The notes under the pieces: generated by a model | Told to the model about the DNA's origin: nothing | The model's database searches: none | Seen by the model: only the letters and a program-made list of their open reading frames with translations | From: Holothuria scabra | Lineage: Eukaryota; Echinodermata; Holothuroidea; Aspidochirotida; Holothuriidae | Length of the DNA: 64,000 bases | Direction: 5' to 3' | Assembly (NCBI GenBank): GCA_037179385.1 | Contig: CM074179.1 | Coordinates: forward strand, 36,481,905 to 36,545,904 | Translations under genes and position numbers: made by a program | Shown: positions 21,835-35,000 of the stretch, one piece after another | How positions within the stretch are numbered: position 1 is the first letter of the stretch | How the letters are laid out: each line of letters starts with the position of its first letter

Positions 21835-21908
21835 CTTCAACGTTTCTTGATCTAAGAACAGAAACCGACTCAGCCTGGACGGACGGTGGCAGCAGACACC
21901 AATAGAAC
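21835..21908 (-). CDS. NLR-like gene, exon type B (74 bp), left-hand gene
   Basis: Internal exon with acceptor 'cttctatcag' and donor 'gtaac' on the minus strand. The first base completes a codon begun in exon A (TG+G = Trp). It then encodes 24 residues starting FYWCLLPPSVQAESVSVLRS and ends with one G that leads into exon C. The homologous exon at 62153-62226 is also exactly 74 bp with the same phases; F1, L5, P7, S16, V17 and N22 are shared and most other positions keep hydrophobic character. The pattern suits a leucine-rich repeat followed by a cap. The gap to exon A is 5.9 kb and to exon C 2.4 kb. Confidence 0.7.
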
Positions 21909-22529
21909 CTGATAGAAGAAAAATGACACAGGGAAGGACCAGTAGATTATACATTTATACAAGAATATTTATAACCTAGGATCAAATTCTAATTTTCGCT
22001 GTTAAAAATCAATGTAATTAACAGAATAAAAACAAGCAGATATTTTTTTCTTCCATCTTTATTTCCTTTTTGAATCTGGATTTTTTGCAGGAATATTTCA
22101 ATCATCAGAATATTAACATGACAGCCCATATCACATACTTTAAAACCTTGATAAGAAAAATGAGGAAAATTTTGTTGAGATGTTCAAATGAGTTAAGAAT
22201 CAATTGGGTCAAAAAGGCCCACACAGACTGAAAAGGCGTCTTTTAAATTTAGATATTTAACCTTACCTATTGATTTTTGTTTCCTCTTAAAAATATTCGT
22301 CAGTTTGAAAAGCAAACTTAAACTTGTAATATAAAAGCAAGCATATAAATAAAGATTACAGAAAAGTTATCTGACAAATATTTGTCAGTATTTTTCGTAA
22401 TCATAATATTTCTCTTTATTTTTTATGTAAATAAACATCGATTTTTAAGTGTGTTCTTGCTTAAATAGGTGAAATAACATTCAATTTAATCAATGCTGAT
22501 CATTGTTATCTCCTCTGTTTCAAAGTCAC

Positions 22530-23440
22530 CTTATTTTAGGTCGAAGGGTATTCAACTAGTATATGCCTTAAGCTTTTTGCGAAATATTTTTTAAAGTTTT
22601 TTTTTTTTCTTTTTTACATAAAGGTGTCTTTCGTTAAACGTTTACTGAATTTTATTTTTCTAGGTCATAACATGCAATAGAGTTGTATACAACAGTCAAT
22701 ACGCTTTACAGTACGTGACAGTGATGAATAGCTCACAGTGTTGTATAACTTGTCAGTGGACGATGTGATCTATTATTTGCCAATCACTGACACACGAGCT
22801 TTTCCACCTGTTGATCTATTATTATGTAAATGAGCTACCTTTGTTTCTAGTTGCATACTGACAGGTGCTGCGAAGGTCATTGACAGGTGTGTTGTGATTG
22901 TAAACTGTGCGTTTTCACTGTGCATGTATTGCTGTGTACTCTATTAAGGAGATAATGTCTAGATATTCCCCTTAGTGGGCTGTGTTTAGAATATTTTACA
23001 GACAGACAGTACAAACAATTAAAATTCAGGGAAAATTTCTATAGCCTTCTAAGATATAAGACTAGCCTATCAGTTTAAGTATGTAGTGCCAAGTTGGTAA
23101 GTTAGGTAGTAAGTGCGATGGAGTTTCACGGCTCAGTTTCAACCAGAAAGTTGCAAGTAGAGGGAAAACATGATTTAAAATTGTATATTTTTTGAATTTA
23201 TGGGCATGGGGTCATTTATTACAGGGCGAGGTGTGATACAATATTAACATTATTTACTAGAATGACAAATATCATTATTTTTTACTTTACAACACATATT
23301 ATACACCAAACCATCCTACACTATTTTGATTTATGGTTATGTTTGTTACCTTAAATTTATTTTGAATGAAAAAAAAATAACTGACCAACTTTGTCGGTAT
23401 TTTTCTGTTAACTTAATGTTTCCCTTTATTTTTCTGTAAA
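22530..23440 (+). repeat. Direct duplication of intronic sequence, left copy
   Basis: Blocks such as 'agagttgtatac', 'cacagtgtt.tata', 'ctattatttgcc', 'cacctgttgat', 'tatgtaaatgagct.ccttt' and 'cttgtgattgtaaac' appear in the same order at 26020-26790. The two copies have diverged by many substitutions and indels, and they flank the decayed LINE at 23461-25829. Confidence 0.75.
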
Positions 23441-23460
23441 CTTGTGATGGTTATGTTTCA

Positions 23461-25829
23461 GAAAAAGAATTCATGGTTGCTATTTTTTCAATGGCGCATG
23501 GTCAATCACCTGGAAGTGATGGTTTTTCTACAGATTTTTATAATTTTTTTGGACTACTATTAAAAAATTTCGCTGTTTCCTCGTTGAATTACGCACTTGA
23601 TTATTCGAAGTTATTGGAAGAACAAAGACGCAGTTTCATAAAATTAATTTTAAAGCATGATAAAGACCCGTTATCACTTGGCAATTATGACCCAATTTCA
23701 CTTTTGAATACGGATTATAAGATTGCAGCCAAATTACTTGCTACTCGACTAAAAGGTGTTCTAAGTAATTTTATTAGTAACAATCAGACGGGTTTTCTTC
23801 AGAATCGCTTTATTGGTGAAAAGGTTCCTTTTGTTTTGGATTTGGTTGATTATACTAATGAAAATAATATTCCAAGATTTATTTTTTTATTGAATTTGAG
23901 AAAGCCTTTGACTCCATAGACTGGAATTTTATCCATAAAACGTTGCATTATTTTAAATTTAACGACAGCTTCGGAAATTGGATTCGAACTTTTTATAACG
24001 GTTGTTCTGCATGTGTTTTTAATAATTGTTTTTCCACTGATTTTTTTTCTATTAGAAGAGGGGTGCGTCAAGGGTGCCCTTTAAGCACTTACTTATTTTA
24101 TGTGCTGAAACTTTAGCGAGACAAACATTTATCAATAATAATTTCAGGGGCATCAGTATTTTAAATAAAGAAATTAAGATTCTTCAATACTCAGATGATA
24201 CTGCTCTTTTTAATGAGGGTAGTCGTGATTCTATTTCAGAAATGTTTATTATTTTGAATGAATTTGAGTACGCCTCTGGACTCAAGATAAATCTGAGCAA
24301 ATCTTATCTCTTTCCTTTGGGTCCTCTAACTTCGATTCCCCTGAGTATCTAAGTGATTTTGGTTTAGACCTTTCTTTTGGTCCAATCAGGTTCACTGGGA
24401 TTAGTTTTAATCACAATGGTGATGATCTTTTTAGATTAAACTACCCTCAGAAATTTTCAAGGCTTAATAGTATTCATCATGGTTGGTGAGAGATGAGGGA
24501 TTTAACGTCCATAGGGTAAAATATTATCGTTAAATCTTTTGCACTTTCGTGACTTGTGTTTTTGTTTCAAGTTTTGCCATACCCATCTGTGAATTTTATT
24601 AAAGATGTTCACAGACACAATTTTTTATTTCATTTGGTCCGGTAATCCGGATAAAGTTAGGAGAAATACTATGTATAATTGTATTGAAAATGGAGGTCTC
24701 AAGGTTACACATGTTAGAAGCTTTATATCCGCTCTCAAAATAACCTGAGTCAAGAGAATGAAAGTAACAGGGCGTGGAAGTTAATTTTTAATTATTATTT
24801 AGGTCGTTATGGGGGTCAATTTTCGTTTAAATGTAATTTTAGTACTCATGATGTAACCGGTATTAAAAAAGTATTTATTAGCAACATTTGCTGCGCATGG
24901 GGAACAATGAATTTTCATCTGCCCCAGGATAGTCTCGGTTCTCAAATCTAATGGAATAATAATTATATCCAAATCAATAAGAAGACTGTTTGTATGATAC
25001 TTTGTTTAAGGCAGGGCTGATTTATGTTAGAGACATTTTTGCGAATAATAATGAACCACTTACGTTTCAATCTTTTTGTGGAAAATATCATGACAGAAGC
25101 TTCCCCTTTACGGATTATTTCGGGTTAATATCTGCAATCCCCAGGGACTGGAAGAACAATTTATTTATTCCAGGTGGAGAAAATATTGGAAAGGAAAGAT
25201 GCCAGAGAGCTGTCACTTTTAAGTCCGCATATATAAAATTAATTTCTCACATTGTGTTACCTCCACGATCTTTGGTTAAGTGGGGTGCGGAATTTAACTT
25301 TACAGAGGAAGAGTGAAATGTGATTTTTAAGATTCCTTCCTTCACATTATCGGAAACTAAGATTATTTTCTTCTAATTTCGTTTCCTCCATAGAATTATC
25401 GGAAGAAATAAGCTTTTATATTTAATGAATAAAGTCAATAGCCCTTTGTCTAATTTTTGTGAAACCGAAGTTGAAACTTTGGACCACTTATTTTGGAGCT
25501 GTCCTTTTACTTCATCGTTCCTTTTAGATACAGAACAATTCCTTTTTGGAAGACAATTTATCTTTTCAAAGAGAGATTTCATTTTCGGTTATAACATTCT
25601 TATCGATCATCCAATGAATTTGATTATTCTTCATTGTAAATATTACATTTTTAGTTGCAGGCTTGGAAATCACAAGTCAAATATTTTTAAGTTTTACCAA
25701 AAATTAAGATTCATCTTGAAAGTAGATGAATATATTTCTTCAAAAGACGGTACATCCCATAAACGTGTAAATAGGTACAAAGAGATTTGTAATTTATATA
25801 CTACCCCTATTAATTCGAAAAACGGATAA
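23461..25829 (+). pseudogene. Decayed L1-like LINE (reverse transcriptase region)
   Basis: Relative of the LINE at 2594-4912. The open pieces line up as one protein broken by shifts and stops: the upstream RT block with QSPGSDGFSTDFY and NYDPISLLN (23461-23880), a frameshift in a T-run near 23888, then EFEKAFDSIDW and RRGVRQGCPLS (23888-24085), another shift, then a YSDD-type motif C in LQYSDDTALF (about 24180-24210), further stops, then the C-terminal CFFC-like...E.LDHLFWSC block (25425-25520) and a stop at 25829. Motif C reads YSDD, not YADD. No poly(A) tail or target duplication was found. It cannot make a functional protein. Confidence 0.9.
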
Positions 25830-26019
25830 TTGTTTTGTTTACAATGTTCAATTATTTCTTTGAAAGATCTGTTTTTGTATTATAGCAACATGTTTTTATT
25901 ATCTTTGTTATCATCTTGTTAAAATTAACTACGGATAAAAATCTGTAAATTATCAGCGATGTTTAGCAGTTTATTTGCTAACATAACATAAAATTATATA
26001 ACTGCCAAGGCCTCTGTAA

Positions 26020-26790
26020 AAAAGTTTAATTATTTCAGCTGGAAGTGTATTCAATTATTGTTAGCCTTAAAATTTTTGCCTCACATTTTCATAAATTTTT
26101 TCACATGAAATGTAAGCAGTTTTCGTTAAATGTTTACTAGGTCATCACATGCAGTAGAGTTGTATACAGCAGTCATGTATTACAGTAGGCTACACGACAA
26201 TGATGAATATCTCACAGTGTTATACTATAACATAACCTCTCAATGTATACGCTGTGTTCTATTATTTGCCTTCAAAGGTCAGTTTTTAACTGACGCACCT
26301 GTGTCTCCACCTGTTGATTTTTAATTGTTATGTAAATGAGCTGCCTTTGTTTTCAGTTGTATATTTACAGGTGATGTTAAGGTCATGTAAAGTTTAATAT
26401 CTTGTGATTGTAAACAGTGTTTTCATTCACTGTACGTACATGTGTTACTGTGTACTGTGTTACATTTAGCAGTGACAGATAGACAGCTAGATATAAGAAC
26501 TTAATTTCCTGTTTCAGTATATTGTAATGTTAGTTTAGTTTAATCTTGTATAATGGCAAATAGAAAAATGACATAAATTTCAGAAGAATGCATCTGTGTA
26601 GAGCAGAGTCTATAAGATGGCGAAGTCTAAAACAATTGTATATCATTCACTATAACTGACAAATGTCGTTATTTGTATAATTTGACACCCCACATAATTC
26701 AGTAACTACAACAGCTTACACTGATATATTTTAATTTATTTATGGATGTGTTGGCCCAATCTTTTTTTAAATAAAAATTTTAGACACATT
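26020..26790 (+). repeat. Direct duplication of intronic sequence, right copy
   Basis: Second copy of 22530-23440; the order of conserved blocks is the same. It starts just after the LINE relic. Confidence 0.75.
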
Positions 26791-27803
26791 TGTTAATTGT
26801 TTAGAATATGAAAGTATGCATAAGACATAATGGTGGTGAGCATACACATAAACAGCTTAGTAACTTGTGATCAGTGTAAGAGTATTAGCATCTTGCATTG
26901 ATCTTGTAATGAAAAATAATTAACTAGTGTCAGGTTTATTTCACTGAGAAATGATTTTCCTTATCAAATTTAAAGTATCCCTGTTTATTTTGTATAAATA
27001 AATTCTAACAATGAGATCTTTTAAGACTTGTTTTCTTTCAACAAATACCGTATGAAATTCATAGTCTTTTAGGCACTTTAATTTGCTACTTCTAAATCTT
27101 GAAGTAAAATCTTTTTAAGATAAACTATTTGTTTTATTTTGTTATATTACTACACTGTTTAGTTTATCGTAAATCACTTTAGTGTCCATGATGGCTTTAT
27201 AACCCACCTCCAGGTGCGATGATTTCTGTTTTTATCAAATATTTACGCTTCTAAGTTCAATTGTCTTTTAAATCAAATTCCCACTATGTTTACTACTACC
27301 AACGGGCAAGTCTGTTTCACAGTTTAAGCCTAAATTTAACGTTTTTGTACATTAAAATAATCCACGATATTCCTCAGATGTTCTTTATGTATGTACTGTA
27401 TGTCATTGTAAAAGTGTTTATCCTACAACAAATCTTACAGTAACTATATAAACAATCCCTGAACCTAATAACATGTTTTTCATTTACGTAGAGTTGATTA
27501 TCCTACTGTATATTTTGTATTTTTATAAAATATTTTAGACTTCAAACAATATCTGATAGTGATACTGTACTATACTACGCTGTCTCAAAAATGTTTCTCT
27601 AAATGTTTATCCATACAACAAATACCAACTACTAATACTGTTACACGTTTTTATCGTAAAATTAACGTTTTTGTACACTAAAAGTCTCAAAACAGAAACG
27701 TCAGTCCTTACTAAAATAACGTATCGATGACAAATAAACCATGACACCGATTAATTTCTGACAGTTTCATTTATATTACTTACATTTTAATTACAATACT
27801 TAC
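26791..27803. other. Intronic sequence, no gene recognised
   Basis: AT-rich. Short related blocks around 'tttatcc.acaacaaat' and 'cgtttttgtacattaaaa' recur near 27330-27480 and 27590-27690. No exon-like segment beyond the one starting at 27804. Confidence 0.45.
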
Positions 27804-28021
27804 CACAGTTTCTTCAACGCCAGACACTTTGATGAATACTGTAAGATGCCTGTAAATTCTTCTGATGTTATTTCTCTGCCTTCATCTCTAGTGTCTATCC
27901 ATAGCTCGTTGAGTGTAGTGAGGACTGGTATAGAGAGATTGGATTTTAACTGGAGATGATTCCCGCCACGCAGGTCCACTGTACTGTAGCATCTATCCAG
28001 ATCTACACGTGAAATGGAAAT
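27804..28021 (-). CDS. NLR-like gene, exon type A (leucine-rich), left-hand gene
   Basis: Internal exon of 218 bp. On the minus strand the acceptor is 'actttacag' and the donor is 'gtaag'. It begins in phase 0 with ISISRVDLDRC, runs through LQLKSNLSIPVLTTLNELWI and EITSEEFTGILQYSSKCLAL, and ends two bases into a Trp codon. It is open throughout and leucine-rich at LRR-like spacing. The paralogous exon at 62534-62742 shares LSIPVL, TL.EL, EEF, YSS.C.AL..L and the same phases. The NACHT exon at 50009-51516 ends in phase 0, so it can splice directly here across an intron of about 22 kb. A role in ligand sensing is expected for the LRR part of NLR proteins, but that is family knowledge. Confidence 0.8.
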
Positions 28022-31000
28022 CTGTAAAGTAAAATAAAACAGAGGATTGGATTAAAAGTAGAAATATACAAGACATCTTTAGTGAATCGGAAAAAAGAAA
28101 TAAGAGAATTAAATGATATAATGTGTCAGTGTTGATAAGAAAGACTTTTTATAGGAAGGAACGTTGGCCTTTAAATGATAAAAGGTAATTAAAAGTCATT
28201 AGTGGAGATATAAAAGAAGTATTTCATGATTTTTTCAGGAATAAATATTATATTTGTGTTATTTAGTGCCTTTTTGTTCCATGGATTTTTTTAGTTTTGT
28301 TTTGTTCTTTTTGGTACTTTGATTGTTTTTTTCAAGGATTAACAGTTTTGGAATGATATCAGTACTATGGCGATAATTGTGACTATTTGGAAATAATTCT
28401 GTGAACTATTGTAGGTTGAGTCAAATTGGGAAGGTTTCAAGCAAGAACTCGCTGGATAAAAGGGCGGGTCGTTTTAATTTCATGAGAAAAATGTTTGAAA
28501 TATTTGAGTTATTCTAATTATTATTATTTGAAATAGTTATAGTTACAAAAGTTCATTTTTAATTGACTTAAATAACCTGGAATATAACATATTTTACAAT
28601 GGAATCAATACTTTTTACTCTGATTGTAATCGATTTCATGTCTTATTTTTTTTGGTTATATTTCCTCTCTCTGTAGTCAATAAAAATAATTTTCGTAAAA
28701 TTTAAGATGTCAGTACTACCCTATTATTGTCGTCTTTTTATTTATTACAGAGCTATTTCAGAGGTTAAAAAGTATAACTAGTCTATTTTGTCACCAACCT
28801 GTTTCAAAATGAAGTTTTCTTCCTTTTTATTTGATAATTTCAGAAATGTTTCAAGTTAAATAGTACAGCAAGTTTTGCTAATCGGGAATAAAATTTATTT
28901 CTCTTAAAATTGATCCGTTTAAACTTAGCAACTAATCAATTAAAAAGTAAAAAAATATCCATTCTTTTAATATGCCATTTTGAAAGATATTTCTTAAGAC
29001 ATAGATCGGATTGTTGACCTTTATAAATTAAGCGTATCTTGACTAAAGCAAAACTTCAATTAACTTTCTCCCTGATAACGGTACGTCGACTCACATCGGC
29101 TACGGACAACCTCGGTGTTCTGGTTTTGGTTATACACGAAACAAATTAGCATTATACTAGTCAAAATTGTTTCAAAACATTTCAAGTTCTAATTTTTAGT
29201 AAGATATGGGATTCCGCAGAAAAAAGAAGGTGACAAAACTTTGAAAGGTCAAATCATGGAAAATACTTCAGTCTTCAAGATAAGAGCTCAATTGACAAAT
29301 GTTGGTGTTTTTTCTAAAAGGTGTGACAAGGGATTTTACAGGTCTCATTCGGTCAAAATCATTTGACAAATTATCTATGGTGTAGCGTCACATCATAGTA
29401 CAAAGAAAGGTTTGGAAAATTGGTTTTAGATCACTAAATGTGATATTTCCCGTAGTAGGCGTGATAAATATTAATCACCTTCTGGTTTGAAATTTTACGG
29501 CATACTTTTTATACTTGATGTTGATGTATTAGTTTTATCTTGTCCATGATAACAGAAATGATTTTCTCACTTTTTCGCTTTTCGGAGAAAACTGCCCGGT
29601 TCGTTTGTCCCTATACCCGCTGACCGCACACAACTTTATCATTTAGGGAGAAAATATTTCATCAATTTAGCTATAAATTTAAACTTTTCCACAGAAGACA
29701 AAAGGAGAGGTCACCCTGACATCTATACGTCTGTGACATACGGAAAGTAAGATGATCGAGTATTAACTTCCCCTAAATTCTGAGCAAATGTACCCTATTT
29801 GATCCTTTGACTTTCACAACTGAAAGAGAATGAATACTATAGAACTCTACTTAATATGGATGGTATAAAATCTAGTAAAAAGTTGTATGAGATGTTAAAT
29901 TCCTACTTTTAGATTCCTACTTTTTGGGGGTGTTGCCCTATTGAGAAGCTATGTGATTTTTTAACAAAATCGAAGAAAGAATATTTTCCACGTTTTTCAT
30001 CATTTCATTATTTGCTTTGAACCTTGGTAACAATGTACTGGAAAGTGAAGTATTGCTTCGTCAGTGTGTTGACTGCCCTAAACTGTTATAAATTGTAAAT
30101 ACGGTTTAGCAACGAAAGTTAGGCCCCAAAGTTCACTTTCATTTCAATTAAAAATATATTCTTTCTTTATTCATCACATAATTTAATTCAGTGTTTTTCT
30201 TACAACTGGAATAAGCGTGCTTGTAAAAATGAGTAAAAAATGGTTGTTTAAATTAAGTTATATTTGGCCTATAATCATTTTAACTCAAACACAGGTCCAA
30301 TATCACGCTAATTTACTGCACAGTGAATTTCTTTTAATTAGGAGAAACCGATCATTTTGCTATGACTAACCTAAGCCTAAGGTTTAAAATACCTGTATTT
30401 TCTCATTGGAAAAATTCCCTGTATTTTAAAAGTAATCTTCATTGCTGCTTAACGTATAGCCTATATCTCATCATATGTTGACATAGATCCGGTCCTATCG
30501 TTTATATCCATGAAAAATAATATTGTACATTTCTTATTTTTAGGAGAGGGATCGCTTAAACCGTGAAAGTCGTCTTTTATATATTTCCAAGACACCAGTA
30601 GGCCTAGGCCGACTTACTAGGTTACATGCCCAATATTGATATAAGAGCCCACATTTTAACGCAAGCGTTGGGCCTAGTAACAGGCTCTGTCAATATTACA
30701 ATTATGGCGAGGTAATCGCGTATTTATTTGATCACCGCGATCGCACAAGAAGTTTGGTCAACAGCGGGTAACCTTACCCACCCCGCTAACAACACGATTC
30801 CGAAACACGGAGGACGATTGCTACAACATTCGTTGTTTAACAGGTGTACGTAGGCCCTAAATTTTGTTCTGTGTTTTTCAAATTAACTATGATAAGAACA
30901 CTCCGCAGCAGATGTATTATCTGGACTCTTTATGTAGGCCTAACTTAATAGTCGAACATTCGTTCTTAATATTACAGATACATTAACCTCGTTTTTGTAG

Positions 31001-31779
31001 GGTACCTAATTACTCGTTCCATATTTTATTAAATTTGCGAAGATAATGCTCGTGATGAGTGCTTTGGTATTGTCTGTCAAAAAATAGCTTCATAAACACG
31101 GATAAAAGAAGCCAGTCATCATTATGCCTTTTCTGAATAGTTTTGGAATAAAATTATAACCTTTAGCTTTCTTACAATAAAACGTCGAACAGAGAACTGT
31201 CTATCATTCAACTCTCTGATCATAGCAGGCGATAATATTGTTTTGAGTAAGGCAGGTCTTCTGAGTATTTTGAAGAACATACTTACACGTTTAAAATACC
31301 TTTTTGTTGAACAGAATCTAACACATTCCGTTCAGCTGATGGAAATTTAATCAAGAAATAAAATCCAAATAATCCAAGTAGCATATAATCAAAAGTTACA
31401 AAGAATCTCTTTCACCATCCATTACGCTTATTTCTGTGTCAGATTTGAAGATAACGTGTCTGTCTCAAGTGGCCACCGATCAACTTACTGACACGTACTA
31501 ATATTGGCGCGTAAATTTCTGTACAGTTAGCATGTACTATACTGTGATAGTAGTCCGCCACATGTACAGGTGCACGGATGTACATTGCTCTCGGTAAAAC
31601 AGGTGGAACAATAACTATGTTTATCAAAATTCCACGTGTAATAGGTGGCAGCATTCAAAAATACTTTGTCAGTGTAGATGTCTGAATTCTTCAATGTTTT
31701 AGCTGATCATGGTACGTGTTCCAAGCAATGTTGAAAGTAACGTGAAAAATCTAGGAATTTGGTTGGTGTTTTTAAAATT
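28022..31779. other. Large intron, no gene recognised
   Basis: Part of the presumed 22-kb intron between the NACHT exon and exon A. AT-rich, with occasional 'taggcctac' palindromes. No exon-like open segment with paired splice sites was found, and no transposon borders. Confidence 0.45.
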
Positions 31780-32290
31780 ATAACTTTTGCGGATTATGCG
31801 TTGTAAGCGTAAACGATGAGCTAGACCATATCATCACAGACGTTACGAAGACGGATATGAAATAACATGACCCCAGCTGTAAGCATGGCCGTACGGGAAG
31901 GGGACTCCTGGGAGCTACGGTCCCCGTCAAGGGCGTGTCTAGACCATTCTTCATAGTTTGGTCAAAGGGAGCGAAGCGCGCGAGGGAGGGGTGGGAAGCT
32001 TTTAGTTTTTTAATGTGAAAATACGTGAGTTGGTGAATATTTAGACGATACTTTGTATACTTAGGGAGACTCATTATTATGGACTTTATTAACTATTTCC
32101 TAGAAATAACCGCATTGAAATCAAGTACACAGCTATAGCTGGAAAACAATTGTGTTTGCGCGGAGCGCAAGAAAATTTTGGTCCAAAATGCCTCCCCGAT
32201 CGATGGAAAAGGCACCCCCAGGCCTTTTACCGTACATAAGTGGGGAAACACTAGCAATATTGTAAAAATAAACATAGTGTCACAAATAGT
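31780..32290. repeat. 'gagcgaagcgcgcgag' type repeat fragment
   Basis: Contains 'agggagcgaagcgcgcgag' and 'gcgcggagcgcaagaaaattttgg', short GC-rich palindromic cores followed by an A/T-rich block, as also seen at 32868, 34160, 34515, 60845 and 61050. A dispersed-repeat signature; borders unclear. Confidence 0.45.
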
Positions 32291-32540
32291 ACTGTATCAC
32301 AAATATGCTAATGGGGGCGCTGCCCTTCCACCCAGTTTCGGAGTGTGAATACAAGAAGAGTGAATGCACGAGGCTGATGGCTCTAAAAAGCGGAGTGGTT
32401 GAAGTGGTTGAAGCGGAGTGCACATAAACGGCCCGAAACGAGGCTTTCCAAGGCTGTATAAACAAGGTCTGCAAAGGCATTTCTTTAGCAGGAGTGGAAC
32501 AAATTAACCTGAAACACTACAAATCTGGAGTTTGGGGGAT

Positions 32541-33232
32541 CAGGGGCGTAGCCAGGATTTTCTTGTGGGGGGAGGGGGCAAAGTCGACTCATTGTCCCCA
32601 ATCTTGACCTACAGGACTGTCTAAGAGGAGCTCTACCATCGATTGGCACGGAGCGTACCAGGAAATTTTTGGCTTTACAAACCCCTCAGATGGCCGGAAA
32701 CGGCACTTCCCGGGTGTTCTAAGTAAGAATATGTTCAGCCCGACTCCGAAATTCTCCCCGCTTCTTAATTGGAGCACTTGGCAAATATTAAGGGGCTGAA
32801 CATACCTTTAGCCCCCACGTTTTCATTTTTCATGGCCGCCACTGGAATGTGGCATTTTCTTGAGGGAGCGAAGCGCCCAAGTGAGGAGCCAAGCGACTGA
32901 ACGGGGAGAGGGCGTGGTTCTCCCCCTCCTACCCAAAGGAGATTTGAAATTTTACATCAAAATTGAGCGGTCTGGTGAACACGTAAGTTGGTATTTTTTG
33001 ACATTTTCAATCTTGTATCAATGTTTTCCTTATTCCCTCGAGAGTTAGTATGTGGCTGCCCTAGGGAATTGTGTTGCACTGAAACAAAGCAGCTACTCAT
33101 AAGGCTTACATTGGCCAAACCAGCCGAATTGACATTTGCCCTGAAAAACGCCAAAACTCCATTTCAATAAAAAAAAAAATCAGGTCTGGGCGGGAGTAAG
33201 TGGAAAGCCCATGAACCCCCTGGCTACGGGCC
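32541..33232. mobile_element. hAT-like MITE, longest copy ('CAGGGGCGTAGCCAGG')
   Basis: Starts CAGGGGCGTAGCCAGG and ends with the inverse 'cctggctacgggcc'. The CAGGGGCG start suits a hAT-type end. It contains the 'cctcagatggccggaaacgg' core (32685-32705), a 'gagggagcgaagcgcccaagt' block and an A-run. An 8-bp duplication could not be read confidently, so the superfamily rests on the end sequence and on the related copy at 17354-17669. Confidence 0.55.
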
Positions 33233-33600
33233 AGTCTCCCGGGGTGTCCCCCTCCCCTTTTGGATCTTTTGCTGTCTCGAAGAGCTTAGATGCAATATGG
33301 TGCTATGTTTTGTTCTTTTTATACTAAATTCCAGTGTTCTCCACAGGGGATTTAGAGGGGCGACACACCCTCCTAGTGAAATTGGCCGCTCTCCAAAAAA
33401 TGCAGCTTCCATTTTTAGTTCATTGCTTCATTACATATATACAATTCATAACTGGAAAAATGTGTCTTCCCTCCAGGCTTGGTGCCAGGATTTTCCCGAC
33501 GAAGGGCCACTCTCCGGACGGGGGAGGGGTAGGGTAGGTAGCGACCCCAAGCCCCGACAGCCAGGATGCCGTCGATGTGTTGATGAGGGAGATTTGAACT
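33233..33600. repeat. Fragments of the same dispersed family
   Basis: Holds 'ggtgtccccctcccctttt', 'gggcgacacaccctcc' and 'ttggtgccaggattttcccgac'. The last resembles 45485 and 53286, where '(t)ggcgccag.atttgcccgaca' occurs. Confidence 0.4.
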
Positions 33601-33689
33601 TCAAGAAACCCTGTGCACTGTACCTGCCATTGCGAGTCACATAATTTGTATATGTTAGAGGAAAATATTTCCGCACTGATTTAACCGTG

Positions 33690-34200
33690 GAAAAGGGGCG
33701 GTATTTTGGGGGGTTAGCCTACACTAAAAACAATTTGCACTTTTTTAAAGCTTCTATAGGTCGATTGTCCCGGCATTTGGGCCCTATCGGGTACAACTTA
33801 TATTGTACTTCCTTCTTCGAGTCGATACCACACGACTGACACGAGATTATTAACTAAGTTTAGCGAAATGAGATGAAATTCCCGACATGTACATTAATCC
33901 ATTTATTCTACTTATTAATTTACTTGAAAAGATGGGAAGGGTTTGTACTTTATTAGCTCTAGGTAACGGAACCTAGGAAGAGTGGCAGACCGTACCGAAC
34001 ATTTTGGGTTTTATCGCAAAAATAACTCTTTTGAAAGCCAAAATAACTAAACCGACCATGGGAAGGCGACAGATTATTCCCGACAGGTGGCGGGCCATGC
34101 CAGCGACCACAACAGCCCATAGTGTTCTTTTGGGTCTGAACCGTGAAATTGCAAAGCGCGCGAAAATTTTTGGTAGGCTTACAAAAATAACATAGCCTAT
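33690..34200 (+). repeat. Dispersed repeat (pairs with 34350-34640)
   Basis: Shares 'gatgaaatt..cgac.tgtac', 'attact.g.taa.ttactTg', 'aagcgcgcg.ag..c.gaaaattt' and 'agtaaaccgac/tcgg' blocks with the following copy in the same order. Some short open frames here are incidental. Confidence 0.45.
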
Positions 34201-34349
34201 GTAATCATTAAGAACAAAAAAAGAAGAAAAAAATAGAAACTGTAGGGGTTGTAGACCGTATCGGGGATAACATACATTGTGTCGAAACCACCTTGAATAC
34301 CCGATAAAATAGCCAAACTATGCTCCGTGAGTCGCTCACCAACTGACCT

Positions 34350-34640
34350 ATCGCAGACACACACAAGAGAACAGCAACTTTGTGATATGGGATGAAATTT
34401 ACGACCTGTACAAAACCTGTGTACTCTGCCTACCTGTTACTTGGTAAATTGGCAGGACTTACACTCCCTAGATATGTGGAATGGAAGTATTGAAAAAACT
34501 GGAGTGAATCTAAAGCGCGCGTAGAGCGCCGAAAATTTGGGGTTCTTATTAGGGAAATTGTCTCTTGAGAGCAAAAAACAAGTAAACCATCGGGGGGACT
34601 AGTCGCCGTCGGGGATGGCATACTTTATCGTAACGACTAA
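34350..34640 (+). repeat. Dispersed repeat (pairs with 33690-34200)
   Basis: Shorter relative of the preceding repeat in direct orientation, ending near an 11-base C-run. Confidence 0.45.
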
Positions 34641-34860
34641 GAGCCCCCCCCCCCTCCCTAGAAAACTGTAAAAAATGCCCCCGATTTCCTCCCTCCTCTT
34701 GCCGTTTATCTTTTTTTTTTATTTATTTTTTTTTTTCGGGGGGGGGGGGGGGCTCTCCTTCATTTTTTCAACATCGTCCATCGCGTCCCCAAAATTTCTT
34801 TGGGGGGGGGGGCTCTCTTCCCCCCCCCCCCCTTGTTACCCCGCTGGCTACACTAGTGTG
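34640..34860. repeat. Poly-C, poly-T and poly-G low-complexity block
   Basis: A C-run near 34645, a T-rich stretch, two G-runs (about 34739-34752 and 34802-34811) and a C-run (about 34820-34832) followed by 'ccgctggctacactagtg'. This looks like the collapsed end of the 'gtagcc.gg' family. Confidence 0.55.
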
Positions 34861-34889
34861 GGAATATAAACCTTTGAAGAAAAGAAAAA

Positions 34890-35000
34890 CAACTATCCAA
34901 GCCTAGCGTCACCATTGGTTGGGTCAGAACCTAAAGAAAAATTGCCACCCCCAGATGATAGCCGGAAACAGCATTTCCCAGCCTGGTATAATCCCCCTCA
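34890..35000 (+). repeat. 'Cagatggccggaaa' family repeat, copy 3
   Basis: 'gtcaccattggttggg' followed by 'ccccagatgatagccggaaa' and 'cagcatttcccagcctggta', matching the core listed for 6285-6370. Confidence 0.5.
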
